From Deltaproteobacteria bacterium (GTDB lineage Bacteria > UBA10199 > SPLOWO2-01-44-7): DNA of 64,000 bases. The translations under genes were made by a program, and so were the position numbers. Location: NCBI GenBank assembly GCA_016203765.1, contig JACQMB010000145.1, positions 62,001 through 126,000 of the forward strand, given 5' to 3'. Under the pieces are notes generated by a model. It searched no databases. It was not told the origin of the DNA and was given only the letters and a program-made list of their open reading frames with translations. The stretch's first letter is position 1. Each line of letters starts with the position of its first letter. This document shows, piece after piece, positions 53,857-63,269 of the stretch.

Positions 53857-54754
53857 CGAACGAGGCCAGTTGGCGGTGCTTCTGGCCATGATCTTCCCGA
53901 TGCTGATCATGCTCTTGGCCTTTTTCGTGAATTTGAGCCTGTTGATTCACAAAAAGGTAAAACTGCAGACCGCCGTCGATGTCGGGGTCTATTCCGGCGC
54001 GGCCTCCCTGGCCTACGACCTCAATCACATCGCCCAGCTCAACCGCGAAATCAATGAACTCTATCAGGGTGATCCGTTCGCCAACAAGGAATGCAAGTGG
54101 AATTCCCTCTCCCTGAAAGAGTATCTCGAAAAAGACAGCCTCCACATGTACTATATCGAAAGAAAATACATGCAGTATCTCAACGAGTTTCAGTCTTGTC
54201 TCGACACGATCGACGACATCAACAAGGAAGCGGTGGACAAGGCCCTCGCCTTCGCGCAAGAGGCCGCGCGGTGGACCTACTACAACGGGAAACCGCCCGC
54301 CGAGGACCCGGCCCGCTTCGAATTTGACACCCTCTATAAAAAGAGCGGCGACCCCATGATGGAATACCGGTTTTACGTCACCACCGAATCGGGAGAAAAA
54401 ATCGTCTGTAAAAAGTACGACAAGGTCACCTGCTTCGATTTTTGGCACGATGAGGGAAAGGAGACGTACACCAAAGACGTCAACCTTCCCATCGCCAAGA
54501 CCAGCCCGGTTTTTTTCGTGGGGCAGGCCTCCGCCAATGTCGGTTTCGGCAATCTCTGGTCGGAGAATTTCCGGGTGGCCGGCCGGCATTATGACGAGAC
54601 CGGGAGCGGCCAAATCCGCCTCAAGACCTACGCCGCCGGCCAGCCGTTCGGCGGCTCCGTGGCCGGTTTTGACGACAAATATCGGGCGACGCTGGTCCCG
54701 ATCGAAAACACCAAAGTCAAGGTGGGGGATTATCCGAATGGTTTTTGGCACTGA
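53828..54754 (+). CDS. TadG-like pilus protein
   Basis: A 308-residue protein (314 if ATG 53810 is used). After NERGQLAVLLAMIFPMLIML, a leader/anchor helix, comes QTAVDVGVYSGAASLAYDL, typical of TadG-like Flp-locus proteins with a Tad_like N-terminal domain. A periplasmic domain of about 250 residues follows with four Cys. It overlaps the TadE-like gene by 29 bases and the next pseudopilin gene by 17. TadG is thought to anchor the pilus to the envelope. Confidence 0.68.
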   Translation: MIPATQKNFNERGQLAVLLAMIFPMLIMLLAFFVNLSLLIHKKVKLQTAVDVGVYSGAASLAYDLNHIAQLNREINELYQGDPFANKECKWNSLSLKEYLEKDSLHMYYIERKYMQYLNEFQSCLDTIDDINKEAVDKALAFAQEAARWTYYNGKPPAEDPARFEFDTLYKKSGDPMMEYRFYVTTESGEKIVCKKYDKVTCFDFWHDEGKETYTKDVNLPIAKTSPVFFVGQASANVGFGNLWSENFRVAGRHYDETGSGQIRLKTYAAGQPFGGSVAGFDDKYRATLVPIENTKVKVGDYPNGFWH

Positions 54755-55067
54755 CAAAAAAGAAAATCAAAAGGGATTTGCCTCCTTTGAGTTTGCCTGG
54801 GCGGCCTTTTTTCTGACCCTTTTGATCATTGTCTTTTTTCGGTTTTTCGATATGTTGAACAAAACCACCCGCGCCCTGATTGTGGCGCGCCATCGGGCCT
54901 TTGAAACGGTGGGCCGGCCGGCGGGGGGCGCGGTCAGGCAGGGCGAGATACCGAGCAGTGTCCCGCTCGATTGTGAGGATGGCCGTTGCCGGTTCAGCGC
55001 GTCGCCGGTGAGCCCGTTTTTTCCGGAGGGCGGTGAGCAGAACGTTTTTTTGGTTTTAAATCCCTGA
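54738..55067 (+). CDS. Second TadE/F-like pseudopilin
   Basis: A 109-residue protein. KKENQKGFASFEFAWAAFFLT shows class III cleavage after Gly with Glu at +5, then a hydrophobic helix to about residue 35 and a short periplasmic domain with one Cys pair (CEDGRC). It starts inside the end of the TadG-like gene. It probably forms the pseudopilin pair TadE-TadF with the gene at 53398. Confidence 0.7.
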   Translation: MVFGTDKKENQKGFASFEFAWAAFFLTLLIIVFFRFFDMLNKTTRALIVARHRAFETVGRPAGGAVRQGEIPSSVPLDCEDGRCRFSASPVSPFFPEGGEQNVFLVLNP

Positions 55068-55077
55068 AAGGAAAACC

Positions 55078-55905
55078 ATGGACTTGAAAAAGAAATTGAT
55101 CTTCTCCGGCGTGCTGGGAGTACTGGCCTTTATCGGCATTCTCTCCTACGTGCGCAACAAGGAGCAACATCTCCTCCAGCTTAGTGAAATGACCTATGTC
55201 CTGGCGGCCGCCAAGGATATTCTGGCCAACACCCAGATCGATGAGACGATGGTCGGCCGGATTCAGGTCCCCAGGAAATTTGTTCAACCGATGGCGTTAA
55301 CCAGCCTGCGAGACGCGATCGGCCGGGTCGCCTTCGCCCCCATTCACGAAGGGGAGCAGATTTTGGGAACAAAACTGATCCAGCTGGGCTCGCAGACCGG
55401 CCTGGCCATGAAAATCCCGGTCGGGTTCCGGGCCGTCTCCATCGCGGTCAACGAGGTGACGGGGGTCGCCCACCTGATCCGCGCCGACGATTTTATCGAT
55501 GTGTTGGGGAGTTTTGATTTCGGCGACCAGGCCCAGGCCAAAAAATATACCTACACCCTTTTTGAAAATATCCAGGTCCTGGCGGTGGAACAGAATATGG
55601 GCGAGGGTTTTACCACGGGCCTCCCCAAGGAGGAAAAGGGGGAGGGCGTGTTGAGCCGCCTGATCGCCGAGCAGAAGGCGGGGGGGCAGGGGATGACGCT
55701 GACGCTGGCCATGTCCCCGGAGGATGCCCAGCGCCTCGTTCTGTCCCAGGAAACGGGATCGATCTCCGTGGCCTTGCGCCCCCGCTTCGGTTCGGACAAC
55801 ATCTTGAAGCTGGAACCGGTCACGCCGTATGACCTGACCGGTTTGAAATCATTGATCCGGCAGTCCAAACAACCGACCTACATGGAATATAGAGGGGGGC
55901 GATAA
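55078..55905 (+). CDS. cpaB: Flp pilus assembly protein CpaB/RcpC
   Basis: A 275-residue protein with an N-terminal anchor (about 6-24) and a SAF domain (about 40-105: VLAAAKDILANTQI) followed by the RcpC-like domain (GFRAVSIAVNEVTGVAHLIRADDFIDVLGS). It belongs to the Tad periplasmic scaffold linking the inner-membrane machinery to the secretin. Two bases separate it from the secretin gene. Confidence 0.9.
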   Translation: MDLKKKLIFSGVLGVLAFIGILSYVRNKEQHLLQLSEMTYVLAAAKDILANTQIDETMVGRIQVPRKFVQPMALTSLRDAIGRVAFAPIHEGEQILGTKLIQLGSQTGLAMKIPVGFRAVSIAVNEVTGVAHLIRADDFIDVLGSFDFGDQAQAKKYTYTLFENIQVLAVEQNMGEGFTTGLPKEEKGEGVLSRLIAEQKAGGQGMTLTLAMSPEDAQRLVLSQETGSISVALRPRFGSDNILKLEPVTPYDLTGLKSLIRQSKQPTYMEYRGGR

Positions 55906-55907
55906 AC

Positions 55908-57320
55908 ATGAGCACAAGGAAAATCATCTGCACACCGCTGTTGATCCTGATGTTGTTGTTGCCGTGGAAGGGCCGGGGGCAGGTCGCCGACCAGCAGTTG
56001 GTGGTGGGCCGGGCCAAGACCCTGACCACCGCCTACGAAGTCGGCGACATCGCCATGAGCAACGTGGAGATATGCTCTTTTGTGGTGAGGGAAAATCGGC
56101 GGGAGATTTATTTGAATCCGTTGACGGAGGGGAGTACCACCCTGACCATTTGGGACACGGAGGGTAAAAAAAGAGACAGCTCCCTGCTGACCGTGGTGGC
56201 CGTGGACGTCGATGCCGGCCTGAAAGCGGCCCAGGATTTCACCAGAAACATTCCGGGGGTGAGGGTCTATCTGGAGGGTTCGACGGTCGTCCTTGGCGGC
56301 GAGGTCCATACCCCGGCCCATCTCAAACAACTGGAGGGCTATGCCGAAACGCATCCCGAGGCCCGTTCGGAGGTGAAGCTCTCCAGCCAGGCCATGAACG
56401 TGATCGCCAAGCGGATCGAGGAGGCGATCAATACGCCGGGCATCCAGGTGCGGGCGGTGCGCGACAAACTGATCATGGAGGGGTTGACCTACTCCGACGA
56501 TATTTACAAAAAAATCGATACCATCGCCAAACTCTATGCCCCGGAAATCATCAACCTGGTGGAGGTCCGCGAGGCCAACCGCCGCCCCGGTTACGACAAA
56601 ACCGTCCGCTTCGACATCTACTTTATGGAGGTCAAAAACTCGGCGCTCCGGGCGTTCGGAATCAACTGGGCCCCGGGGGCGGTCATCCAACAGCAGGCTG
56701 AAAAGGGTGGGGGGTCCGGCGGAGGCGGTTTCCTTGGGGGCGGGTTCAACGCCATGATCGGTTTTGTGATGAATCTGGTGCCGAAAATCCGGTGGATTCA
56801 TCAGACCGGCCGCGGCAGGATTTTGGAAAAGCCCTCTTTTATCGTGAAGAGCGGCGAGCCGGTCAACTTCTTCAGCGGCACGCAGGTCCCCTATTACGGG
56901 GAACAGGGGGTTTCCTTCAAGGAGGTGGGGATTAAGGTGAATGCCGAGCCGATTGCCGCGGGCGACGAGATCGACTTGAAGGTCACGGTCGACGTCTCCA
57001 CCCTCTCCTCGACGGTCGCCGAAGGGATCGACACCAACAACGTGACCACCTCGGTCTTCGTGAAGTCGGGCCAGGCGGTGGTGTTGGGGGGACTGGTCCG
57101 CAACGCCGATGTCAAGACCTATAACAAGGTCCCGAAGAATCTGGATACGACCTCGGCCATCTTCACCCTGTTTTTATCGAGGGATTTTCAGACCAATAAA
57201 TCGCAGTTCTATGTCTTCCTCGTTCCCGAGGTGCTGGAACAGCCCCAGGCGGCCGAGATGAAGCTGAAACGCTGGCTTGAAATCAACAAGGAAATCGAGC
57301 TGTCGCGAAAATTTAAATGA
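55908..57320 (+). CDS. cpaC: Tad secretin (CpaC/RcpA)
   Basis: A 470-residue outer-membrane secretin. It has a signal peptide (about 1-24), an N-terminal pilus-assembly domain (VGRAKTLTTAYEVGDIAMSN), a BON-like region, and the secretin core ending with FVKSGQAVVLGGLVRN. The Gly-rich insertion GGGSGGGGFLGGGFNAM lies in the channel part. It forms the outer-membrane pore for the Flp pilus. It overlaps the next gene by four bases. Confidence 0.93.
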   Translation: MSTRKIICTPLLILMLLLPWKGRGQVADQQLVVGRAKTLTTAYEVGDIAMSNVEICSFVVRENRREIYLNPLTEGSTTLTIWDTEGKKRDSSLLTVVAVDVDAGLKAAQDFTRNIPGVRVYLEGSTVVLGGEVHTPAHLKQLEGYAETHPEARSEVKLSSQAMNVIAKRIEEAINTPGIQVRAVRDKLIMEGLTYSDDIYKKIDTIAKLYAPEIINLVEVREANRRPGYDKTVRFDIYFMEVKNSALRAFGINWAPGAVIQQQAEKGGGSGGGGFLGGGFNAMIGFVMNLVPKIRWIHQTGRGRILEKPSFIVKSGEPVNFFSGTQVPYYGEQGVSFKEVGIKVNAEPIAAGDEIDLKVTVDVSTLSSTVAEGIDTNNVTTSVFVKSGQAVVLGGLVRNADVKTYNKVPKNLDTTSAIFTLFLSRDFQTNKSQFYVFLVPEVLEQPQAAEMKLKRWLEINKEIELSRKFK

Positions 57321-59461
57321 GTGCGGCGGTCATCAGCATTGTCGGCACCAAAGATGCGTGCGGGGCCTCGACCTTTGCCGCGAACCTGGGATTCCTCCTT
57401 CAAAAATTGTCCCACAAAAAAGTCCTCCTCTTTGATTACGATTTCAGCTATTGCGGCGACCTCCATCTTTCCCTCGACCAAAAGGAGTCCGCCTACGCCA
57501 CCGATCTGATCGGCCTGGCCGGCAAGAAGGGGGCCCAAAAGATGCTGGAGGGTTTTATCCCCCGGCATCCGCGGGGCGTGCACCTCCTCCAGGCCTTCGA
57601 TCCGCAGAAAAAGACGCACCGGTTTTCACCGGAGGATTTCGCCGGGGTCTTCTCCCTGCTGGCCGAGGCCTTCGATTATATTCTGGTGGATGGGGGGAGC
57701 AGTTGGACCCCCTATCATCTCCATCCCTTTTTGGGGTCCGGTCTTATCTTTTTGGTGGCCCAGCCGACGCGGGCTCTCCTCCGGGAGGCCTCGCATAAAA
57801 CCGGCCGCCTCATGTCCGGTTTTATTCCGAAGAGCAAGCTGAACATCATTTTGAACAGGGTTGTGCAGACGGACGGGTTGAACACGCGGCAGATGGAGGA
57901 GCACTTTTCCGGATTAAACTGTTTTTATCTTCCGGACCGGCCCGGCAAAATGGAAGAGGCCTCCGGGGAACCGCTTTGCCTTCTGGACGTGCGCGACCCC
58001 TACACCCTGGGGATTGAGAAGATCGTCCGGGAGGCCCTCTTGAAGAAAAAACTGCCCTCCTTCCGTTTGGAGGAACATTCGGCGCCGGAATGGGGGGCCT
58101 TTGTCCCTTTCTGGGCGGCCTTCAACGGAGGGCCGACGGCCGCCGCGGCACCCGCGCGCGGCGCGGCTCAGGCCCCGCCGGTTGAAGAATGGGACCAATT
58201 GAAAGGCCAAATTTTAAAACAGTTGTTGAAGATGGTCGATTTTAAATCGATGGGGCTGGAACAGGCCAAGGATCAGAAAAACGAACAGGCCCTGCGGGAA
58301 AAAACCAGGGAGGCGATCCTGAAAATCCTCAACGCGATGGGGGAGGATGCCGTTGAACAAAGCAAAAAAAAACAACTGGTCGCGGAGGTTTTGGACGAGG
58401 CGCTCGGGCTGGGGCCGCTGGAGGTGCTCCTCGCCGATCCCAAACTCACCGAGATCATGATCAACGGCAAGGACCATATCTACGTCGAAGAACGCGGAAA
58501 ATTAAAGCGAACCCCGCTTCGTTTCAGTTCGGAGGATCAGCTCTCGGCGGTCATTGAAAGGATCGTCGCCCCCATCGGCCGCCGGATCGATGAATCGACC
58601 CCCCTGGTCGACGCCCGGCTTCGGGACGGCTCCCGGGTGAATATCATCATTCCCCCCCTCTCTCTGGTCGGCCCGGTGGTGACCATCCGCCGTTTTTCCC
58701 AAACCCCGCTACAGGTGAGTGACCTGGTGGGCTTTGGCAGTCTCTCCGAGGGGATGGCCGAGTTTTTGCGCGCCGCCATTGAGGCGCGATTAAATATCGT
58801 GGTTTCCGGAGGAACCGGTTCGGGAAAAACAACCCTGCTCAACGTTTTGTCCTCTTTCATCGGGAACGATCAGCGGATTGTCACCATCGAGGACGCGGCC
58901 GAGTTGAGGCTCGGCCAGGAACACGTGATTTCTCTGGAATCGAGGCCCCCCAACATCGAGGGGAAGGGGGATATCCCGATCCGGACCCTGTTGAAGAACG
59001 CGCTCCGGATGCGGCCGGACCGGATCGTGATCGGGGAGTGCCGGGGAGGGGAGGCGCTGGATATGCTCCAGGCGATGAACACCGGCCACGACGGCTCGCT
59101 CACCACCGTCCACGCCAACACGCCGCGCGATTGCGTCTCCCGTCTGGAAACCCTGGTGATGTACGCGGGGGTGCAGCTCCCCTCCAAGGCCATCCGGGGC
59201 CAGATCGCCGCGGCCATCGACATGATTGTCCAGCTCAACCGGCTCTCCGACGGTAGCCGCAGGATCACCAAGATCAGCGAGATCACCGGCATGGAGGGGG
59301 ATGTGATCACCCTGCAGGATATCTTTGTCTTCAACCAGGAAAAAGTGGATGCCGACAAAAAGGTGATCGGCAAACACGCCCCGACCGGGGTGGTCCCCCG
59401 TTTTGTGGAAACGCTCCGCCAGCGGGGGATTGAGCTTTCCAGAAAGTATTTTCAGATATGA
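57317..59461 (+). CDS. TadZ-TadA fusion: polar localisation ATPase joined to pilus assembly ATPase
   Basis: A 714-residue single chain. Residues 1-265 are a CpaE/TadZ-like ParA-type domain with the deviant loop GTKDACGAST, LLFDYDF and VDGGSSW. A linker of Ala/Pro (about 270-295) leads to a full CpaF/TadA secretion ATPase: Walker A SGGTGSGKTT (about 496-505), Walker B RMRPDRIVIGECRGGE, and an Asp/His-box HDGSLTTVHANTPRDCVSRLE. In characterised Tad loci the two are separate proteins. Fusion should couple pilus localisation with assembly. No deletion or frameshift is evident at the joint. Confidence 0.9.
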   Translation: MSAAVISIVGTKDACGASTFAANLGFLLQKLSHKKVLLFDYDFSYCGDLHLSLDQKESAYATDLIGLAGKKGAQKMLEGFIPRHPRGVHLLQAFDPQKKTHRFSPEDFAGVFSLLAEAFDYILVDGGSSWTPYHLHPFLGSGLIFLVAQPTRALLREASHKTGRLMSGFIPKSKLNIILNRVVQTDGLNTRQMEEHFSGLNCFYLPDRPGKMEEASGEPLCLLDVRDPYTLGIEKIVREALLKKKLPSFRLEEHSAPEWGAFVPFWAAFNGGPTAAAAPARGAAQAPPVEEWDQLKGQILKQLLKMVDFKSMGLEQAKDQKNEQALREKTREAILKILNAMGEDAVEQSKKKQLVAEVLDEALGLGPLEVLLADPKLTEIMINGKDHIYVEERGKLKRTPLRFSSEDQLSAVIERIVAPIGRRIDESTPLVDARLRDGSRVNIIIPPLSLVGPVVTIRRFSQTPLQVSDLVGFGSLSEGMAEFLRAAIEARLNIVVSGGTGSGKTTLLNVLSSFIGNDQRIVTIEDAAELRLGQEHVISLESRPPNIEGKGDIPIRTLLKNALRMRPDRIVIGECRGGEALDMLQAMNTGHDGSLTTVHANTPRDCVSRLETLVMYAGVQLPSKAIRGQIAAAIDMIVQLNRLSDGSRRITKISEITGMEGDVITLQDIFVFNQEKVDADKKVIGKHAPTGVVPRFVETLRQRGIELSRKYFQI

Positions 59462-60324
59462 GCATCGGCGCGGTTTTGGTCAGTCTGTTTTCCGCGGGGT
59501 CGGTCGGCCTCCTCTTTTCTTTATGGCTCCAGGAGCTGGCCAAATTTTTGCGCCGGCAGATCGAGGCCGAAGAGGCCGCCTGCGAGGTTTGGCTCGCCAA
59601 ATCGCTCATTGAATTGAAGGGGGCGGAAAAAAAGCTGTTTTGCCTTTGCGGGCCTCTGTTGGGCATTATCCTTTCCTTTTTGCTCCTCCCCGGCGTTTTT
59701 TGGAAGATCGCCGGGGCCTTGCTCTCCGCCCTCATCCTCAAGCGGCTGGGAAGGAGACTGGCCCGCCGTCTTTACCGGCGGCGGATCAAGGAGATTCAAA
59801 ACGTTTTTGTCGACACCCTCGGGCTGGTGGGGAATGCCCTCCGCTCGGGACTCTCCCTTTATCAGGGTTTTGAGATGGCGGTCGAACAGATGCCCGGCCC
59901 GATCGCGCAGGAATTAAACCAGGTCCTGTCGGAGAACCGCCTCGGCCAGACCCTGGAGGCGGCCCTCGTCAACATGAAAAACCGGGTTCCCCTCAAAGAG
60001 GTGGCCAGCATGGTCGACTCGGTCTTGATCTTGAGGGAGACCGGAGGCAACCTGGTGGAGACCTTCGAGACGCTGATCAATACCCTGCGGGAAGAACAAA
60101 GGGTGCAGGACAAAATCAAAACATTGACCACCCAGGGCCTGGCCCAAGCGGTGGTGATTGTCCTCCTCCCGTTTGGTCTGGGAGGGGCCCTCTACTGGGT
60201 CTCCCCCGATTATATGTCGCCCTTGTGGAGCCACTGGCTGGGCTGGATCTGCATTTTGCTTATCCTGTTTCTGCAGGGGCTGGGGGCTTTTTTGATGAAA
60301 AAAATTATTTCGATCAGGATTTAA
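59458..60324 (+). CDS. tadB: Tad inner-membrane protein TadB-like (T2SF domain)
   Basis: A 288-residue membrane protein with about four hydrophobic segments and a GspF/T2SF domain: FVDTLGLVGNALRSGLSLYQ, then GPIAQELNQVLSENRLGQTL and MVDSVLILRETGGNLVETFETL. It is the platform on which the assembly ATPase acts. It overlaps the TadZ-TadA gene by four bases. Confidence 0.88.
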   Translation: MSIGAVLVSLFSAGSVGLLFSLWLQELAKFLRRQIEAEEAACEVWLAKSLIELKGAEKKLFCLCGPLLGIILSFLLLPGVFWKIAGALLSALILKRLGRRLARRLYRRRIKEIQNVFVDTLGLVGNALRSGLSLYQGFEMAVEQMPGPIAQELNQVLSENRLGQTLEAALVNMKNRVPLKEVASMVDSVLILRETGGNLVETFETLINTLREEQRVQDKIKTLTTQGLAQAVVIVLLPFGLGGALYWVSPDYMSPLWSHWLGWICILLILFLQGLGAFLMKKIISIRI

Positions 60325-60326
60325 CG

Positions 60327-61181
60327 ATGCGAAAATTTTTAACCGTCCTTTTGATGTTAATCTCTTTTTCCCTCTTCGGCGGCGATGCGGAGGAGGTCCT
60401 GCTCCAGTTTCGTCCGACGCCGCGCCCCCTCAGTTATCTGGCCGCCTTTCATCTTCAGGAAACCGACCTCATGAATATCGCCATGGAAACGGGGGAAAGC
60501 AAAATCCTGCAACGGGAGAAGAAACACTACATGGAAATTCGCAAGGATCTGACCCGCCGGGGCAGTCAGACCGATATCCCCTTTACGGAGACGGCGGTCC
60601 AGGCCTCCCTTTTGGACAACACCGCGAAGATTCATATCCTCAAGAACGAGTCGGGAGAGGGGCGGACCGCCAAGCCAAGGACGATGGTCACCAGCCAGTT
60701 TATCAACGGCCGGCTGGTCCAGCCCTTCGACCTCGCCGATTTGAGCGCGGCCGGTCTGCCGCTTTTGTTTTCCGATCAAAAGGTGAAACAGGGGAGCCTA
60801 TGGGAACGCCCGATCGATTTCAAAAGGGAAAACCTCCCCCCGCTGGCCTTCAACACGAAATACGAGGTCGTCGCGTTTCAACACCTGGCCGGGCACCCCG
60901 TGGCGGTAGTAACCTACACGTTCAAGGCCGCTTTGCAATCCACCCTGATCAGCCAGGATCCCCTCATCCAGCAAAAGGTGGCCGAATTAAAAAGGGAGAA
61001 CGTGGAGAGCGTAGCGTATAAGGGAGAGGGAAGGTTCACGTTTGACTACCGCGAGGGTTTGTTGCTGACCCACAGCCTGACGATGAGCGAGAAAATCAGC
61101 AAATCCTATATCGAGGGGCGGCAAAGAAAATTGCAGGATATCGTTCGCATTTATGAATATTCGGAGGCGTTGATTCCGTAA
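60327..61181 (+). CDS. Exported protein inserted between tadB and tadC, unrecognised
   Basis: A 284-residue exported protein with signal peptide RKFLTVLLMLISFSLFGGDA. The mature part is beta-strand-rich with no recognised motif and no Cys. It lies between the paired tadB and tadC genes, which are usually adjacent, so it is probably a lineage-specific Tad component. The start 60327 was chosen over an upstream ATG inside tadB. Confidence 0.55.
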   Translation: MRKFLTVLLMLISFSLFGGDAEEVLLQFRPTPRPLSYLAAFHLQETDLMNIAMETGESKILQREKKHYMEIRKDLTRRGSQTDIPFTETAVQASLLDNTAKIHILKNESGEGRTAKPRTMVTSQFINGRLVQPFDLADLSAAGLPLLFSDQKVKQGSLWERPIDFKRENLPPLAFNTKYEVVAFQHLAGHPVAVVTYTFKAALQSTLISQDPLIQQKVAELKRENVESVAYKGEGRFTFDYREGLLLTHSLTMSEKISKSYIEGRQRKLQDIVRIYEYSEALIP

Positions 61182-61186
61182 CACCG

Positions 61187-62104
61187 ATGGCGCTGATTTT
61201 TTACAACCTGATCTTCTCGGCGGCGGCCGGCTTCTGGGGGCTGACCCTTTATGAAATGTCGCAACAACGCCGCGCCCAGCGGCGGCTGACCCAGCGGGAG
61301 GAGGCGGTCGACAAAAAAAGCCTGGTCGACTACACGTTTCGCCCCATTTTTACTTCCTACAGCCATCTCTTCAAAAAAATCCACCTGGAATACTACCGCC
61401 GCTTCTTGAGGCGAAAATTCGTGCAGGGGGCGGTCGCGCGCAAATACAATGAGGAAATCTTCTGGGCCTTTCAAATTTTCATGGGGTTTTTGTTCGTCGC
61501 CCTCTACTACGGGCTGGCGGCCTATTGCCGTTTTCTTGGGTTGGCAATCCCCACCCCGTTCTGGCTGATGGTCATGGTTTTTGCCGCGGGGCTCGGTTAT
61601 CCTCTCCTCTGGCTCCATTCCCTGACCAAAAAGAGGCTGGGGGAGATCGTGCGTCTTTTTCCGGAATTTGTCACCAACCTGGCCCTCGCGGTGGAGGCGG
61701 GAATGGATTTTTTCAGCGCCATGGGCCGTTACGCGAAAAATTTCGAACAGAATCCGCTGGGCCGCGAGCTCCAAACCGTCATCACCGAGGTGCAGTTGGG
61801 GGCCTCGCGCGAGGAGGCGCTCCGGCACCTGGCCGGGCGGCTTCAAATCAGGCCGGTCAGCGCCTTTGTCTCGGTGATGGTGCAGACGACCCGGCTGGGG
61901 ACCTCCGTTGGCCAGGTCCTGCGGGTTCAGGCCGAACAACTGAGGCGGGAACGCTTCGAGGCGGCCGAACGGGCCGGGGTGAAGGCCTCGCAAAAGATTT
62001 TGTTTCCCCTGGTTTTTTTCATCATGCCCGCCGTCTTTTTGCTGATCTTCGGGCCCCTGATCGTCAAATTATTGACCGGCGGGATTGAAGCGTTGTTCCT
62101 GTAG
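61187..62104 (+). CDS. tadC: Tad inner-membrane protein TadC-like (T2SF domain)
   Basis: A 305-residue membrane protein with a T2SF domain: FPEFVTNLALAVEAGMDFFS, SREEALRHLAGRLQIRPVSA and TTRLGTSVGQVLRVQAEQLR, plus four hydrophobic segments. It pairs with TadB to form the inner-membrane platform. It starts five bases after the preceding exported protein. Confidence 0.88.
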   Translation: MALIFYNLIFSAAAGFWGLTLYEMSQQRRAQRRLTQREEAVDKKSLVDYTFRPIFTSYSHLFKKIHLEYYRRFLRRKFVQGAVARKYNEEIFWAFQIFMGFLFVALYYGLAAYCRFLGLAIPTPFWLMVMVFAAGLGYPLLWLHSLTKKRLGEIVRLFPEFVTNLALAVEAGMDFFSAMGRYAKNFEQNPLGRELQTVITEVQLGASREEALRHLAGRLQIRPVSAFVSVMVQTTRLGTSVGQVLRVQAEQLRRERFEAAERAGVKASQKILFPLVFFIMPAVFLLIFGPLIVKLLTGGIEALFL

Positions 62105-62111
62105 GAGGAAA

Positions 62112-63269
62112 ATGGAAAAAGATTACGCGATGCTGTTGAGAGACAGAACGGAGGGCCTGATCAAAAAGGTCAGGGAGATGTCCTGGGTGCAGAAGGCCGT
62201 CCGGTATTTCCTGACCCTCGAGTGGTCGGAAAAGATTCTGTTCCTTTTCGGCGTGACGTTTTTTCTGCTGATGATGACTGGCCCCTACGCACTGCTCTAC
62301 CGGCAGACGGGGGCGCTCCTTTCGGAGGCCCAACTGCGGGGATTGACCCTGGCCCGCTATTTGGCCGCCGGCAACCAGGCCGCCTTTACCCGGAAACAGG
62401 AGGTCCTCTATTCGGTGGAGGGGGTGATCCATGAACGGGGCGTGGAGGATGCCATGATCACCGATCTGGAAGGGACCATCCTTTCCCCCGTGGAACGTTT
62501 TGGCCAAACTCTGCCTTTGACCCGGAAGGTTGAAAACCCCAACCAGTGCCAGCGTTTTAAAAAGGGTTTCGATCTTGAGTTTGTCTGCCCCCTGTTCCGG
62601 TGGCTTGAATCCTCGGACGGTTTTTCGAGGCAAACCATCGGCCTGGCCTATCTGAAATACAATGCCCGGGAAAGCCTTGACCTTTTGGGTTCGCAAACTT
62701 TTCAGATGATCAAATACATATTTTTGTTCGCCTTTTTGATCGGGCTGACCGCCTACGCCTTTTTGGCTTTGACCCAAAAATCGCTCCTCGATTTTAAATT
62801 CGCCGTCCGGACGGCCGCGCGAAGCGGGAATCCGCTCGACATCCCCAGGCATTTTAAGGCCCTGCGCGAGATCGCCCTGGAAATCCAGGAACTCCAACAG
62901 CAAAAGGCCGCGGTGGGGCGCGCCGACTCCCCCGCCCCCGCCGACGCCTCCTCGCTCGCGGGAGAGATGATGGCATGGCTGGGGCCTCTTCTGAAAGAGC
63001 CGGTCCTGCTTTTGGACGAACGACAGCAGATTGTCCATTGCTCCAAGCCGCTCCGGGAAAAGTGGAAGGCCGCCCCGGAGGGCCACATCCTTCGCGCCCT
63101 AAAGGACTCCCCCTTCATGGAGCCCCTCATCGATTTTGTTGGGGCGTTGGGCGAAAATCCGGAGGAACCCCACACGCAAACCATCAAGGGCCTGGGATCC
63201 CTGCGGGGGGAATCCCTCAACCTCCAGGGAAAAAAATATTTTCTTATTCGAAAGGGGGGAACGGAATAA
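62112..63269 (+). CDS. Two-pass membrane protein with sensor-like architecture, unrecognised
   Basis: A 385-residue protein. A hydrophobic segment at about 40-62 and another near 205-230 bracket a periplasmic domain with two Cys residues, a layout seen in sensor proteins. The C-terminal cytoplasmic half (LLKEPVLLLDERQQIVHCSK) resembles a PAS-like fold. No kinase domain follows. The GGAGG ribosome site precedes ATG 62112. Position within the Tad operon suggests a pilus-linked signalling or assembly role. Confidence 0.5.
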   Translation: MEKDYAMLLRDRTEGLIKKVREMSWVQKAVRYFLTLEWSEKILFLFGVTFFLLMMTGPYALLYRQTGALLSEAQLRGLTLARYLAAGNQAAFTRKQEVLYSVEGVIHERGVEDAMITDLEGTILSPVERFGQTLPLTRKVENPNQCQRFKKGFDLEFVCPLFRWLESSDGFSRQTIGLAYLKYNARESLDLLGSQTFQMIKYIFLFAFLIGLTAYAFLALTQKSLLDFKFAVRTAARSGNPLDIPRHFKALREIALEIQELQQQKAAVGRADSPAPADASSLAGEMMAWLGPLLKEPVLLLDERQQIVHCSKPLREKWKAAPEGHILRALKDSPFMEPLIDFVGALGENPEEPHTQTIKGLGSLRGESLNLQGKKYFLIRKGGTE

